Shown: positions 42,095 through 50,754, counted from the stretch's first letter. The stretch: DNA of 64,000 bases from JABFRG01 sp038210445 (GCA_038210445.1 JBBQWQ010000001.1:186001-250000), one strand, 5' to 3'. Program-made: numbers and translations. The notes: generated from the sequence alone by a model not told the origin.

Positions 42095-42916
42095 TCAGGC
42101 CGGCGGGTCGATGCCCACCAGCCAGCCCCAGGCGGTCCAGCCCTGAAACCAGCCGCCGAGCTGGGTCTCGAAGTCGGCCGCATCGATGGCGAGCTCGCGC
42201 TGGGTGCGCTCGCACGCTTCGCCCAGCGCAAGACCGGCGCGGAGCTTCTCGAGGAGCACGCTCTGCGGCTCGCCCAGCACCATGTACTCGAGCGAGGTCT
42301 TGCCGCGCGCCACCGCCAGGTGGGTGGGCTTTCGCTCTGGCACCGCGGCGGGCTCGCCGGTGCGCACCGCCGCGCGATAGAGGTGCGCTTCGGAGCCCAG
42401 GTGCAGAATACGAAACGCCGGTGACAGCCGGATCGTCGCGAGCGGCCAGGCGGCTTCCGGCACGTTGGCCAGCATCGCCGGATCGAACGGCTGCGCGTCG
42501 GGTGCGTCGAACAGGAACACGAAGGCTTGCTCCACCGCCACCAGGTCCACCAGAAACGGGTCGCTCGACCAGGGCGCCGCGCTGCGCACGAGCTCGGGCA
42601 TGGCGTCGCCCAGGCGCTGCAGCGAAAAGTGCCGCGGCGGGTGCTCCTCGAGGTAGGCGCGCACCAGCGCCTGGAAGCGTTCCTTTCCCAACAGGTGCTC
42701 CACGGCCACGAAGTCTTCCTGGAGCGAAGCCAGGTGACGGAACCAGAACTGCTCGCGGTACACCTCGAGCTGCTCCACCGCCGAGAGCCGCGCGCCGCCT
42801 TGCATGGCGTCCTGGGCGAAGGTGACGTGCTCTTCGGGTGCACCCTCGGCGACCAACGCAGTGCCACTACGAAGGGCGTCGCCGAAGCGCCGCTGAAGCT
42901 CGAAGAGCGAGCTCAT
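42095..42916 (-). CDS. bufC: BufC-like DUF2063 partner protein of the MNIO enzyme, 273 aa
   Basis: The N-terminal helical DUF2063 domain is recognisable: LFELQRRFGDALRSG, then QLEVYREQFWFRHLASLQED and LLGKERFQALVRAYLEEHPP. The C-terminal part is mixed beta/helix (PAFRILHLGSEAHLYRAAVR). In bufferin systems this partner presents the precursor to the MNIO enzyme. The start ATG overlaps the stop of the DUF692 gene by 4 bases (ATGA), so the two are coupled. It is the last gene of the operon. The length is usual for the family. Confidence 0.85.
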   Translation of the reverse strand: MSSLFELQRRFGDALRSGTALVAEGAPEEHVTFAQDAMQGGARLSAVEQLEVYREQFWFRHLASLQEDFVAVEHLLGKERFQALVRAYLEEHPPRHFSLQRLGDAMPELVRSAAPWSSDPFLVDLVAVEQAFVFLFDAPDAQPFDPAMLANVPEAAWPLATIRLSPAFRILHLGSEAHLYRAAVRTGEPAAVPERKPTHLAVARGKTSLEYMVLGEPQSVLLEKLRAGLALGEACERTQRELAIDAADFETQLGGWFQGWTAWGWLVGIDPPA

Positions 42917-43782
42917 GGTTGCGCCTCCACCTTCGCTCCGCTTGCCGCCAGCACCTCGCGACGCAGACCTCGGGCGCGCGCCGCTTCGTCCGCCAGCACC
43001 TGCCAGCTGGGAATGTTCTCGTCCCACTCGACCAGCGTCGAGACGGCGCCGAAGCGGCCCACCGCCCGGCGATACAGCTCCCAGACCGGATCGCACACGT
43101 GGTCGCTGTGGGTGTCGAGAATGTACTTGCCCATGTCGGTGTGCCCCGCCAGATGCATCTGCACCACCCGGTGCGCCGGCACGTAGTCGATGTAGGCTTC
43201 GGCGTCGAAACCGTGGTTTTTGGCGCTCACGTACACGTTGTTCACGTCGAAGAGCAGCCCGCAGTCGGCGCGCTCGGCCACCTCGGTGAGGAACTCCCAC
43301 TCCGGCATGGTGCTCTCGCGGTAGGTGAGGTAGCTCGACACGTTCTCGAGGGCGAACGGGCGACCGATTGTATCTTGCACCTGTTTGATGCGGTCGGCCA
43401 CGTGGGCCACTGCGGCCTCGGTCATGGGCATGGGCAAGAGATCGTGGAGGTCCATGCCGTCGACACGGCCCCAACAGAGGTGGTCGGAGAACCAGGGTGG
43501 CGCCACCCGGTCGACCAACGCACGCAGGCGCCCCAGGTAGTGTGCGCTGGGGGGCTCCACCGACCCGAGCGCCAGCGACACGCCGTGGGGAACGACGCGG
43601 TAGGCGTGGCGCAGCTTGTCGAGCTGCTCCAGGGCGCGGCCGCCGTCACCGAGGAAGTTCTCGCTGATGATCTCGAACCAGTCCATGGCCGGCGTCTCGC
43701 CGAAGATGGTCTCGTAGTGCGGCACGCGCGCGCCCACGCCCACGCCGAGATCCACGATGCCGTGCCGCTCTCGAAATCCCAT
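42913..43782 (-). CDS. bufB: BufB-like DUF692 multinuclear iron oxidase (MNIO), 289 aa
   Basis: A typical UPF0276/DUF692 TIM-barrel enzyme. Metal-binding and active-site blocks are visible: EIISENFLG, VPHGVSLALG (H66), FSDHLCW (H101), FALENVSSY (E146/N147), LLFDVNNVYVSA (D179/N181), MHLAGH (H210/H214), DTHSDHV (D223/H225/D227) and LVEWDENIP (E252). MNIOs oxidise cysteine in precursor peptides to thiooxazole or related groups that bind copper or other metals. Its partner, BufC, is coupled downstream; two peptide genes with CX2KX2C cores are upstream. A terminator between peptide and enzyme genes should lower enzyme expression relative to the peptides. Confidence 0.93.
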   Translation of the reverse strand: MGFRERHGIVDLGVGVGARVPHYETIFGETPAMDWFEIISENFLGDGGRALEQLDKLRHAYRVVPHGVSLALGSVEPPSAHYLGRLRALVDRVAPPWFSDHLCWGRVDGMDLHDLLPMPMTEAAVAHVADRIKQVQDTIGRPFALENVSSYLTYRESTMPEWEFLTEVAERADCGLLFDVNNVYVSAKNHGFDAEAYIDYVPAHRVVQMHLAGHTDMGKYILDTHSDHVCDPVWELYRRAVGRFGAVSTLVEWDENIPSWQVLADEAARARGLRREVLAASGAKVEAQP

Positions 43783-43810
43783 GGTTCTGCTCCCTTACTG
43801 GACAAAAAGA

Positions 43811-43841
43811 CGCCGCGCCACCCGGGTAGGGTGGCGCGGCG
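43811..43841 (-). terminator. strong intrinsic terminator between precursor gene and bufB
   Basis: Arms of 13 bp (CGCCGCGCCACCC and GGGTGGCGCGGCG) match perfectly around a five-base loop. On the minus strand the hairpin is followed by TCTTTTTGTC. It begins 12 bp after the peptide stop codon at 43853 and ends before the ribosome site of the MNIO gene, as expected for partial termination that favours precursor mRNA. Confidence 0.85.
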
Positions 43842-43852
43842 CCGCAGCGAAT

Positions 43853-44077
43853 TTACTTCGCGGTCGAGCTGGCGGCAGGAGCAGCGCTGGGGGCTGCGGT
43901 CGTTGCCGTGGCCGCCGAGCCGTGCGCCGAAGCGCCGCAGTGATCCTTGCTGTTGCATGCGGCCTTGCCGGCAGCGGCGCTGGGGTCTTCCGCGGGCTTC
44001 TCGCCGCCGCACGCCACGGCCACACCTGCGAGCATTCCGAGCACGGCGGCAGATGCCATCGTTTTTCCGAGATTCAT
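43853..44077 (-). CDS. bufferin-like precursor peptide with one CX2KX2C core, 74 aa
   Basis: A short peptide: leader MNLGKTMASAAVLGMLAGVA, then VACGGEKPAEDP, with C23 in a relaxed lipobox (AVAC), so it may be exported as a lipoprotein. The core is C41-N-S-K-D-H-C47, followed by a Ser/Ala/Thr tail ending STAK. The leader is almost identical to that of the second peptide at 44256. An AGGAGA ribosome site precedes the ATG. It lies directly upstream of the MNIO/DUF2063 pair, as RiPP precursor genes do. No metal or modification is proven; the cysteines around the lysine resemble bufferin cores that carry KNDC. Confidence 0.75.
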   Translation of the reverse strand: MNLGKTMASAAVLGMLAGVAVACGGEKPAEDPSAAAGKAACNSKDHCGASAHGSAATATTAAPSAAPAASSTAK

Positions 44078-44255
44078 GTACGGTCTCCTGTCCTCGAAGG
44101 CGACTGCCTTCGCGATTTTCGAGCAGGCTACCACTCGCGGAGCCCTGGCTCCCAAAAAGCCGACGGCCCGCCCGATGGGTCCCCTTCGCGCTGCGCGAGG
44201 AACCGTCATCGACCGAGCCGATCTCGACTTCGAGCGAAGTACGCTCTCGCTCAGC

Positions 44256-44510
44256 TCACTTGGGGGCTGCGCTGCCGCTGCACGAGCCCTTGCCGCTGCA
44301 CGACATTTTGCCGGTGCCAGCGGGAGCCGCGGTGCCCGAGGGAGCCGCCGAGCCAGCCGCGCCGCTGCAGCCGTTCTTGCCGCTGCAAGAGGCCTTGGTG
44401 CCGGCGTGGGCCGGGTCTTCTGCGGGCTTCTGCTCGCCACCACACGCCACTGCTACGCCCGCCAAGATGCCCGCCACTGCCGCCGTCGCCAAGGTCTTTC
44501 CGAAATTCAT
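44256..44510 (-). CDS. bufferin-like precursor peptide with two CX2KX2C cores, 84 aa
   Basis: The leader MNFGKTLATAAVAGILAGVA and VACGGEQKPAEDP match the first peptide closely (position C23 included). Two cores follow: C42-S-G-K-N-G-C48 and C71-S-G-K-G-S-C77, joined by an Ala/Pro/Gly spacer. The strong ribosome site AGGAGGAG precedes the ATG. It is the first gene of the locus, separated from the second peptide by 178 bp with only weak hairpins. It is probably a paralogue made by duplication. Like its partner it should be modified by the MNIO pair and exported. The number of cores per peptide (one and two) is notable. Confidence 0.75.
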   Translation of the reverse strand: MNFGKTLATAAVAGILAGVAVACGGEQKPAEDPAHAGTKASCSGKNGCSGAAGSAAPSGTAAPAGTGKMSCSGKGSCSGSAAPK

Positions 44511-44668
44511 GAGTGCTCTCCTCCTCGAGGGATTGGATGTGTCCTGAACCGCTATCGGTCCGTTGTACCTGCCCGAGTACGCCGAAAGGTACACCGCGTT
44601 TCAGCCCTCGTGCATCTTTTCGCAGAGCATCCGGATGAGCTGCCGACATGTAGGCCCGCCGCAACCTT

Positions 44669-46360
44669 GTGCTTTCTGCGCGATCGTCGGAAACTCCCGC
44701 GGTGCCGTCGTTGCCACCTCGCTTGCACGCCCGGGGAAGCCGGCGTCCCAGCTCGTTTCCCAGTCCGCTCACGGGCGCGCCCGGCGAGGGACCCGACGCC
44801 GACGTCTATGGCGATCTCCTCCGCGGCACCCGCCCGATTCGCCACGAGGACGCGCAGCTTCGGGACATCTGGTTCGCGAAGCTACGATCCGAACGCAAGG
44901 AGGACCACCTCTTCGAGCTCGAGACGCTACTGAAGGGGCTCGCCTGCTTCGCCAACCCGCGCAATCACGGGGGGCCGCGGCGTCGGGTGGCGGTGGCGGC
45001 GCAAGACTTCGGGCCCCACGTCGACATCACGCGGTCGGCGCTGGGGCGCATCGTGATGCTCACCAAGCTGCTGCTGGCGCAGGGCGATCGCGCGTTCGTC
45101 TTTCAGCGCTACCTGGAGACCGTGCTCCCCGACGACGCCGCCCGCGCCGCGCTCACCCGGCCCGATCGCGCGACCCCCGACGGCTCGCTGTTCGCGCTGC
45201 GGCACGGCATGACCAACGTGCTCGAGGTGGCCACCGGCCTCTCGCGCCTTCCGCGGGTGCCGTACCGTCTGTTCTTCGCGCTCCTCGGTACGGGGCAGCG
45301 CGAGGTGCAAGACTCGCCGTTCTTCAACTCGCTCTCGGCGCTGGAGTTCCGGCCGGAGTTCGATCGCATTCAGAACCCGCAGCTGCTCCAGCTCATTCGC
45401 GGCGTCACCGAGGGGCAGGCCAAGCGCCTGGTGGCGCTCACGTTCCTCACGCTCTTTCGCCTCTTGCGCTACGTCTCGGTCATCGAGCAGCGGAGCATCG
45501 AAGGCGATCTCGACGGCCGGCGCTTCGTGACCGGCACCCTGCAGTTCACCTGGGCGGTTCTTCGCAGCGACGCCCGCGCGCTCACCCAGCGGCTCTCCGA
45601 CCGCGCCCGCGAGCTGCTGGCCGAGAGCTTCGATCGCGAGCTCTCGCGCATTCCGGCTTCGGCCATCACCGAGCGCTTTCCGGCGATGCTGGCCGACGCG
45701 CACCACCTGCGGGGCATTCGCGGCGCTCTCGAGGGCGTGGCCGCCAACCTGCGCCTCGAGATGCGCCGGGTGTTCGAGCACGACTTGCCAGCGCCCGACT
45801 CCGGCGCCACCGAGAACGAGATTCGCCTGCGCTGCCGGGCCGCCGCTGCGCACCTGCGGCCGGGTCTGCAGAACTCCATCTTGGTGCTGGGCGCCGCGCT
45901 GGGCACGCGGCTCGACGAGCACGGGGTGTTCGACGACCACGCGGAGCGACGGCTCATGTCCGACCGCCTGCGCCGCGATATCTGGATGTTCGCGCAGATC
46001 GTCCGGGCCTTCTGCGAGAAGGCGCGCAACGCCGGGGATCACCAGGAGCGCTGGAGCGACGCGTCGCCGTTCGCCTTCGTGGGCGAGTTCCTCTCGTACT
46101 TTCGCGCCATGGGCTACCCGCTGGTGCGCGCCGCCGACTACGTGCGCCTCGATCCGTTCCTCGAGTCGCTGGAGCGCATTCGCGACGTCGACCGCATCGA
46201 CCCGCAGCGCATCGCCAACGCCGCGGAAGAGGGCGAGCTATTTCGCACCTACCTGCTCGAGCTCTTCGAGAACATCGGCCGCCGCGACGAGCTCCAGGAC
46301 CTGCCGTTCGACCGCCGTGCCGCGGCCATGGCGCTACGGCTCTACCTCGGCTCGCACTGA
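44669..46360 (+). CDS. large hypothetical protein, 563 aa (GTG start)
   Basis: I do not recognise this family. It is a soluble, strongly helical protein with many Leu/Arg/Glu heptads (for example IRGVTEGQAKRLVALTFLTL and RRDIWMFAQIVRAFCEKARN), giving possible long helical bundles. It has no signal or membrane segment. The frame is open from 44563, but a GTG at 44669 is taken as start by the N-terminal composition; the true start could lie further downstream (for example near PDADVYGD). It is divergent from the precursor-peptide gene by about 158 bp. It ends 42 bp before the small lipoprotein gene on the other strand. Confidence 0.65.
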   Translation: MLSARSSETPAVPSLPPRLHARGSRRPSSFPSPLTGAPGEGPDADVYGDLLRGTRPIRHEDAQLRDIWFAKLRSERKEDHLFELETLLKGLACFANPRNHGGPRRRVAVAAQDFGPHVDITRSALGRIVMLTKLLLAQGDRAFVFQRYLETVLPDDAARAALTRPDRATPDGSLFALRHGMTNVLEVATGLSRLPRVPYRLFFALLGTGQREVQDSPFFNSLSALEFRPEFDRIQNPQLLQLIRGVTEGQAKRLVALTFLTLFRLLRYVSVIEQRSIEGDLDGRRFVTGTLQFTWAVLRSDARALTQRLSDRARELLAESFDRELSRIPASAITERFPAMLADAHHLRGIRGALEGVAANLRLEMRRVFEHDLPAPDSGATENEIRLRCRAAAAHLRPGLQNSILVLGAALGTRLDEHGVFDDHAERRLMSDRLRRDIWMFAQIVRAFCEKARNAGDHQERWSDASPFAFVGEFLSYFRAMGYPLVRAADYVRLDPFLESLERIRDVDRIDPQRIANAAEEGELFRTYLLELFENIGRRDELQDLPFDRRAAAMALRLYLGSH

Positions 46361-46402
46361 AGCTCGCCGCCCGGCGCGCTTTTCGTGGTCGAAAGCTGAA
46401 CG

Positions 46403-46726
46403 CTACTTCGCGTAGGCCGAGCGCGTCCGGCCGATGGGCGGCAAGGGGCGGGTGGTCTTGGCGGTGGAGGTGGGCACCGGCGTGGGCAGGTCGGCGCAGT
46501 CGGCGGCGTCGAACACGCTGCAGCACTTGGTACCCTTTTTGGTGCCGGGCACCTTGAGGCCGCCGCGATCGATGCTGCAGCTGTCGCCGTCGGCGCCGTC
46601 GCCGCCGGTGTTGATGAGACCGTCTTGGCTCTGCGCCTCGTCGTCGTAGGTGGCGTCGGCGCTACCGCAGTGCAGGCACGCGAGCGTGGCAATGGCGAGC
46701 AACCCGGTCTTGAGCATCGTGTTCAT
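46403..46726 (-). CDS. small cysteine-containing lipoprotein, 107 aa
   Basis: The signal peptide MNTMLKTGLLAIATLACLHC carries a lipobox (CLHC), followed by an Asp/Gly-rich region and a four-cysteine segment: CSIDRGG, KCCSVFDAADC. The tail is Pro/Thr-rich and ends with a basic SAYAK. It has no known domain. The start at 46726 begins the signal peptide; the upstream open frame is not needed. It stands alone downstream of the hypothetical gene on the opposite strand. Confidence 0.6.
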   Translation of the reverse strand: MNTMLKTGLLAIATLACLHCGSADATYDDEAQSQDGLINTGGDGADGDSCSIDRGGLKVPGTKKGTKCCSVFDAADCADLPTPVPTSTAKTTRPLPPIGRTRSAYAK

Positions 46727-46859
46727 TGTAGAAACCTCCAGCGGTGTGGAAGTACCTAGAAGCACGTCGTGTGCCGCTCCAGTTCGCGCGTATTTGCCGC
46801 TATTTCGCGGTTTTTCGCCGGGCGCAGGCGGGCGCGCCCGGTGGTGCGCCCACGTTTGC

Positions 46860-48239
46860 CTACGCGCGGCGGCGGCGAGCGCGGGCGCAGACGAGACCTA
46901 CCAGGGCGAGGCCGAGGATTCCCCCCAGGAGATCGCCCTTGGTGCTGCCGGACGTCGCGCATCCACCGCCGCCGTTGCCGGTGCTGCCCAGGATCTGATC
47001 GCGCGGCGCCTGCCCGATGACGTCGCAGTTGCTGTCGTAGACCGGGCACAGCGGCTGGTCCGACTCGCGGGTCACGTTGCGCTGGCGCGAGAGATCGTTC
47101 TGGTCGGCCGAGGCCTGGAGCGCGAGGTCGGCGGCCAGCGAGGCCTGCGGCAAGTCGGCGCGCATGCGTGTAAGGCGCACGGAACGTGGCGAGCCCACCA
47201 AGAAGCCCATGTCTTCCTGGGCCACCTGCTCCGAGGTGCGAACGATCTTGCCCTGATCGTCCTTCACCGGCGGGTACTCGGTGGCGAGGAGGCGCTCACC
47301 CGTGCGCGGGTCGTAGTTGGCTTGCGCCAAAATCTGCGCCGCGAGGTTGGCCGAGCTCTGGGTGATGGAGCTCTCGATCTCCCAGGCGCTGCCGCCGAGG
47401 TCGCCGTTCTTCTTGGCGCGGACGGCCTTGAAGTCACTGGTGTTCTGCGCCCAGTTCCAGGAGAGGTCTTCGGGCTTCACCACGAAAGAGCGGAAGTTCT
47501 GCGGCTCCCAGCGACCGTCGCCCACCACCCACAAGCTGATGCCCACCGAAGCGCCGGTGCCTGCGGCCACCATGCGCAGCGGCAGAATCGGCGAGGCGCC
47601 GTTGGTGGTCACGCGCACCGGCTTCATGGCGGCGACGCTCTTGCCCGGGACCAGCTTGAGCGCGAGGAAGTCGAAGCTCTCGTTCACGTAGGCCGCCACC
47701 ACCGGCGCCACTTCGGGCGAGAGGCGATAGCCCTTCTCGGTGAGCCAGCGGGTGAGGGCCTGCGGATCGGTGGCTCGAAGCTGCACGGTCTCGTACGGCC
47801 CGACCGTCTCTTGCCGCAGAACCGATACCCCGTCGCCGCTTTCGGCCCCGGCGGAGGCGGCGCCGTTGGACCTTGGCGAGTTGCACTGGGCGACCGGAGG
47901 AGGGCAGTTGCGCGGGGGCGCGATGACCTGCACGCTGGTCAGGCTATCGAGCACGCCGAAGACCGTGTCGGAGCTGACGCCCACGATGGCCTCGCCCTTG
48001 ATGGGCAGCACCCAGGCGAACGAGTCGGGGCTGCCCTGGTAGCGAATCTGATCGTACAGGGTCGTCTGCTGCGCGCTCACCGTCAGGACCATCCGGTGAT
48101 CGGTGACCACGGTGTTGTTCTCGGGCGGCGCAAAGCAACCGCCGCAGGCAGCCGCGCTCCGCTCGAAGGCGAAGAAAAGCGAAGTTGCGCCCAGGAGGGC
48201 CAAAGCAGAACCAACGACGACTCGGCGGGTGCGCATCAT
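46860..48239 (-). CDS. DUF2330 protein with MYXO-CTERM tail, 459 aa (paralogue 1)
   Basis: After a signal peptide (MMRTRRVVVGSALALLGATS) the mature protein begins AAACGGCF, the conserved start of DUF2330. Further family landmarks are DHRMVLTVSAQQTTLYDQIR and SFAWVLPIKGEAIVGVSSDT. The C-terminus is a sorting tail: GNGGGGCATSGS, a hydrophobic helix (LLGGILGLALVGLVC) and RARRRRA, typical of MYXO-CTERM surface proteins. It is followed by a second DUF2330 gene in tandem. The role of DUF2330 is unknown; the proteins probably end up on the cell surface after tail removal. Confidence 0.9.
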   Translation of the reverse strand: MMRTRRVVVGSALALLGATSLFFAFERSAAACGGCFAPPENNTVVTDHRMVLTVSAQQTTLYDQIRYQGSPDSFAWVLPIKGEAIVGVSSDTVFGVLDSLTSVQVIAPPRNCPPPVAQCNSPRSNGAASAGAESGDGVSVLRQETVGPYETVQLRATDPQALTRWLTEKGYRLSPEVAPVVAAYVNESFDFLALKLVPGKSVAAMKPVRVTTNGASPILPLRMVAAGTGASVGISLWVVGDGRWEPQNFRSFVVKPEDLSWNWAQNTSDFKAVRAKKNGDLGGSAWEIESSITQSSANLAAQILAQANYDPRTGERLLATEYPPVKDDQGKIVRTSEQVAQEDMGFLVGSPRSVRLTRMRADLPQASLAADLALQASADQNDLSRQRNVTRESDQPLCPVYDSNCDVIGQAPRDQILGSTGNGGGGCATSGSTKGDLLGGILGLALVGLVCARARRRRA

Positions 48240-48368
48240 GCCTGCCTTCGAGCATCGGCCGTGCCAAGCTTGTAAGTAGCTGTAAAGGCTGCGGATGGTG
48301 CTCAGGCGCCGGCGTTCATCCGGACACATTTGGCGGCGCCTGGCACACTTGGGCACGCCGGCGAAAAC

Positions 48369-49745
48369 CTAGCGGCGGCGGCGGGCGCGGAAGGCCGCGA
48401 CCCCGACAAGACCGAGCCCGAAGAGACCGGCCCACAGACCGCCCCGGCCGCTGGGCCCGGTTGCGCAACCGCCGCCGGAGCCGACCGTCACCGCGGAGCC
48501 GCGCGGCGCCTGGCCGATCACGTTGCACTCGTTGTACACGGGGCAGAGCGGGAGGTCCTGTTCCTTCCGGATCTGGCGCGCCCGCGCCAGCTCGCCCTGG
48601 TCGGCCGAGGCCTGGAGCGCCAGGTCGGCCGCCAGCGAGGCCTGGGGCAGGTCGGCCCGCATGCGCGTGACGCGCACCGCTGTCTTGTTGCCGAGGAGAA
48701 AGCCCATGTCTTCTGCGAACACCTGGGTGGGGGTTTGTACGACGCCGCCCTGGTCGTTGACCTTGGCCGGATACTCGTCGCCGAGGTCGCCGCTTCCGGT
48801 CCGCACGTTGTATCGCGCCGACTGCTCGATGCGCCGCTGCAGGTCGCTCACGTACTGCGAGGTGGCGCTCTCGACCTCCCAAGCGCTGCCGCCGAGCGCG
48901 GCGTTCTTCTCGGCTCGCATGGCTTTGAAATTGCTCGATTGGGAAGCCCAGTTCCACGCCAGATCGTCTTCTTTCACCACGAACGAGCGGAAGTTTTGCG
49001 GCTCCCAGCGACCGTCGCCGATGACCCACAGCGTGATGCCCACCACCGCCCCGGTGCCGGCCGCCACCATGCGCAGCGGCAGCACCGGCGAAGCGCCGCG
49101 GGTGGTGACGCGCACCGGCTTCATGGAGGTGACGCCCGCGCCGGGAACGAGCTTGAGCGCGAGAAAGTCGAAGCCCTCGGCCACGTACGCGGCCAACACC
49201 GGCGCGATCTCGGGTCCGATGGTGTAGCCCTTCTGCGAGAGCCAGGTGCTGAGCGCCTGCGGATCGGTGGAGCGGAGCTGCACCGTTTCATAGGGGCCTA
49301 CGGTTTCTTCGCGCAGCACGGAGACGTCGCTGGGCGACGCCGCCCCAGCATCGGCGCTCGCGAACCCACCGCCCCGCTGGCACGAAGCCGGGGGGCCCGG
49401 GCAGTTTTGCGGCGGCGCGAACACCTGCACGCTCGTGTTCGTGTCGAGCACGCCCATGACCGCATCGGAGCTCACGCCCACCAAGGCCTCGCCCTTGATG
49501 GGGAGCACCCAGGCGAACGAAGAGGGCCTCCCCTGGTAGCGAATCTGGTCGTACAGCGTGGTTTGCTGCGGGCTCACGGTGAGCACCATGCGGTGGTCGG
49601 TGATGATGCTGTTGTCCTCCGAGGGCTGGAAGCAACCACCGCAGGCGTGGGCTTCACGCTCGGTCGCCCCGAGAACAGTGGCTACAGAGCTGGCGCCGAC
49701 GAGGACCGTGAGCGCGAGGGAGAGAGAGGGACGCAGGAATCGCAT
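48369..49745 (-). CDS. DUF2330 protein with MYXO-CTERM tail, 458 aa (paralogue 2)
   Basis: A second copy next to the first, with the same signal/mature start (EAHACGGCFQPSEDN), DHRMVLTVSPQQTTLYDQIR and SFAWVLPIKGEALVGVSSDA. The C-terminal tail GSGGGCATGPS, then LWAGLFGLGLVGVAAFRARR, is MYXO-CTERM-type. The two proteins are nearly equal in length and closely similar, so they arose by tandem duplication; 129 bp lie between them and each can have its own promoter. It may anchor beside its sister at the surface. Confidence 0.9.
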   Translation of the reverse strand: MRFLRPSLSLALTVLVGASSVATVLGATEREAHACGGCFQPSEDNSIITDHRMVLTVSPQQTTLYDQIRYQGRPSSFAWVLPIKGEALVGVSSDAVMGVLDTNTSVQVFAPPQNCPGPPASCQRGGGFASADAGAASPSDVSVLREETVGPYETVQLRSTDPQALSTWLSQKGYTIGPEIAPVLAAYVAEGFDFLALKLVPGAGVTSMKPVRVTTRGASPVLPLRMVAAGTGAVVGITLWVIGDGRWEPQNFRSFVVKEDDLAWNWASQSSNFKAMRAEKNAALGGSAWEVESATSQYVSDLQRRIEQSARYNVRTGSGDLGDEYPAKVNDQGGVVQTPTQVFAEDMGFLLGNKTAVRVTRMRADLPQASLAADLALQASADQGELARARQIRKEQDLPLCPVYNECNVIGQAPRGSAVTVGSGGGCATGPSGRGGLWAGLFGLGLVGVAAFRARRRR

Positions 49746-49854
49746 GCTCGGCCCCTTGCACGCGCCATTCCACCAGTGTGGGACCGCGACTTCGCGCATC
49801 TGTCGCCCACCCACGGGGCGCGCGGATCAGGCCTGGCACAACTCGGCGCGAAGC

Positions 49855-50748
49855 TCACGCGAAGCGCCAGTCGCAGGTGGTGCGCGTCAGCTCGAGGAAC
49901 GCGCGCACCTTGGCCGACAGCAGCCGCGTGGACGGATAGACGATGTGGATCGGGAGCGCGGGAGGCTCGTACTTGGCCAGCGCCACCACCAGGCGACCTG
50001 CCCGAAGCGCGGCCGCTGCCTGATACGCGAGCACCATGGTGACGCCGCCTCCGGCCTCGGCGTGCGCGAGCGCCGCGTCGGCACTGTTGGTCGTGTACTT
50101 GGGTGCAAGACTCACGCGAAATTCTTCTGCGCCCGCCCCGAACCTCCACTCCGCGGAGGCGCTGAGCGCGCTGAAGTGGATGATGTCGTGGCGCGGCAGA
50201 TCGTCCGGCCTACGCAGGCGCCCGTGCGTCTGCAGGTAGCTGGGCGACGCCACCACCACCCGCCGCGTCGTACCCACCGCCCGCGCCACGTAGCTGGCGT
50301 CGTCGAGCAGGCCGATGCGCACCCCCGCGTCGACGCCTTCCTCCACCAGGTTGACCATGCGATCGGCCAGCAAGAGCTCGCCTCGAACCTCCGGGTAGCG
50401 GAGCAGGAACGCCCCCATGAGCGGCGCTACGTGGAGCCGGCCGAACACTTGGGGGGCCGACACCACGAGGCGGCCTCGGGGCACGGTGCGCTCCGCCTGC
50501 GCGGTTTCCTCCGCCTCGCCCACGTCGGCGAGAATGCGCCGGGCGCGGACCAGGTAGCGCGCTCCCGCGTCGGTCAGCGTCACCGAGCGGGTGGTTCGCT
50601 GCAGCAAGCGCGCGCCCAGGTGCTCCTCCAGCGCCGCCACCAGACGCGTGACGGCCGAGGGCGAGAGGCGCAGTTTCCGCGCGGCCGGCGCGAAGCCGTG
50701 GAGGTCGGCCACGGTGACGAAGACGTTCATGGCGTCGAGGCGATCCAT
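49855..50748 (-). CDS. LysR-family transcriptional regulator, 297 aa
   Basis: The helix-turn-helix is clear: MDRLDAMNVFVTVADLHGFA, then LSPSAVTRLVAALEEHLGAR. The substrate-binding part has VSAPQVFGRLHVAPLMGAFL and GVDAGVRIGLLDD. This is the CrgA/DmlR-like branch. It is divergent from an operon of CMD, NTF2-like and pyridoxamine-oxidase-like genes, 110 bp away, with a palindromic box between (50755-50771). The start MDRLDAMNV is typical for the branch. The inducer is unknown. Confidence 0.93.
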   Translation of the reverse strand: MDRLDAMNVFVTVADLHGFAPAARKLRLSPSAVTRLVAALEEHLGARLLQRTTRSVTLTDAGARYLVRARRILADVGEAEETAQAERTVPRGRLVVSAPQVFGRLHVAPLMGAFLLRYPEVRGELLLADRMVNLVEEGVDAGVRIGLLDDASYVARAVGTTRRVVVASPSYLQTHGRLRRPDDLPRHDIIHFSALSASAEWRFGAGAEEFRVSLAPKYTTNSADAALAHAEAGGGVTMVLAYQAAAALRAGRLVVALAKYEPPALPIHIVYPSTRLLSAKVRAFLELTRTTCDWRFA

Positions 50749-50754
50749 GTCACC

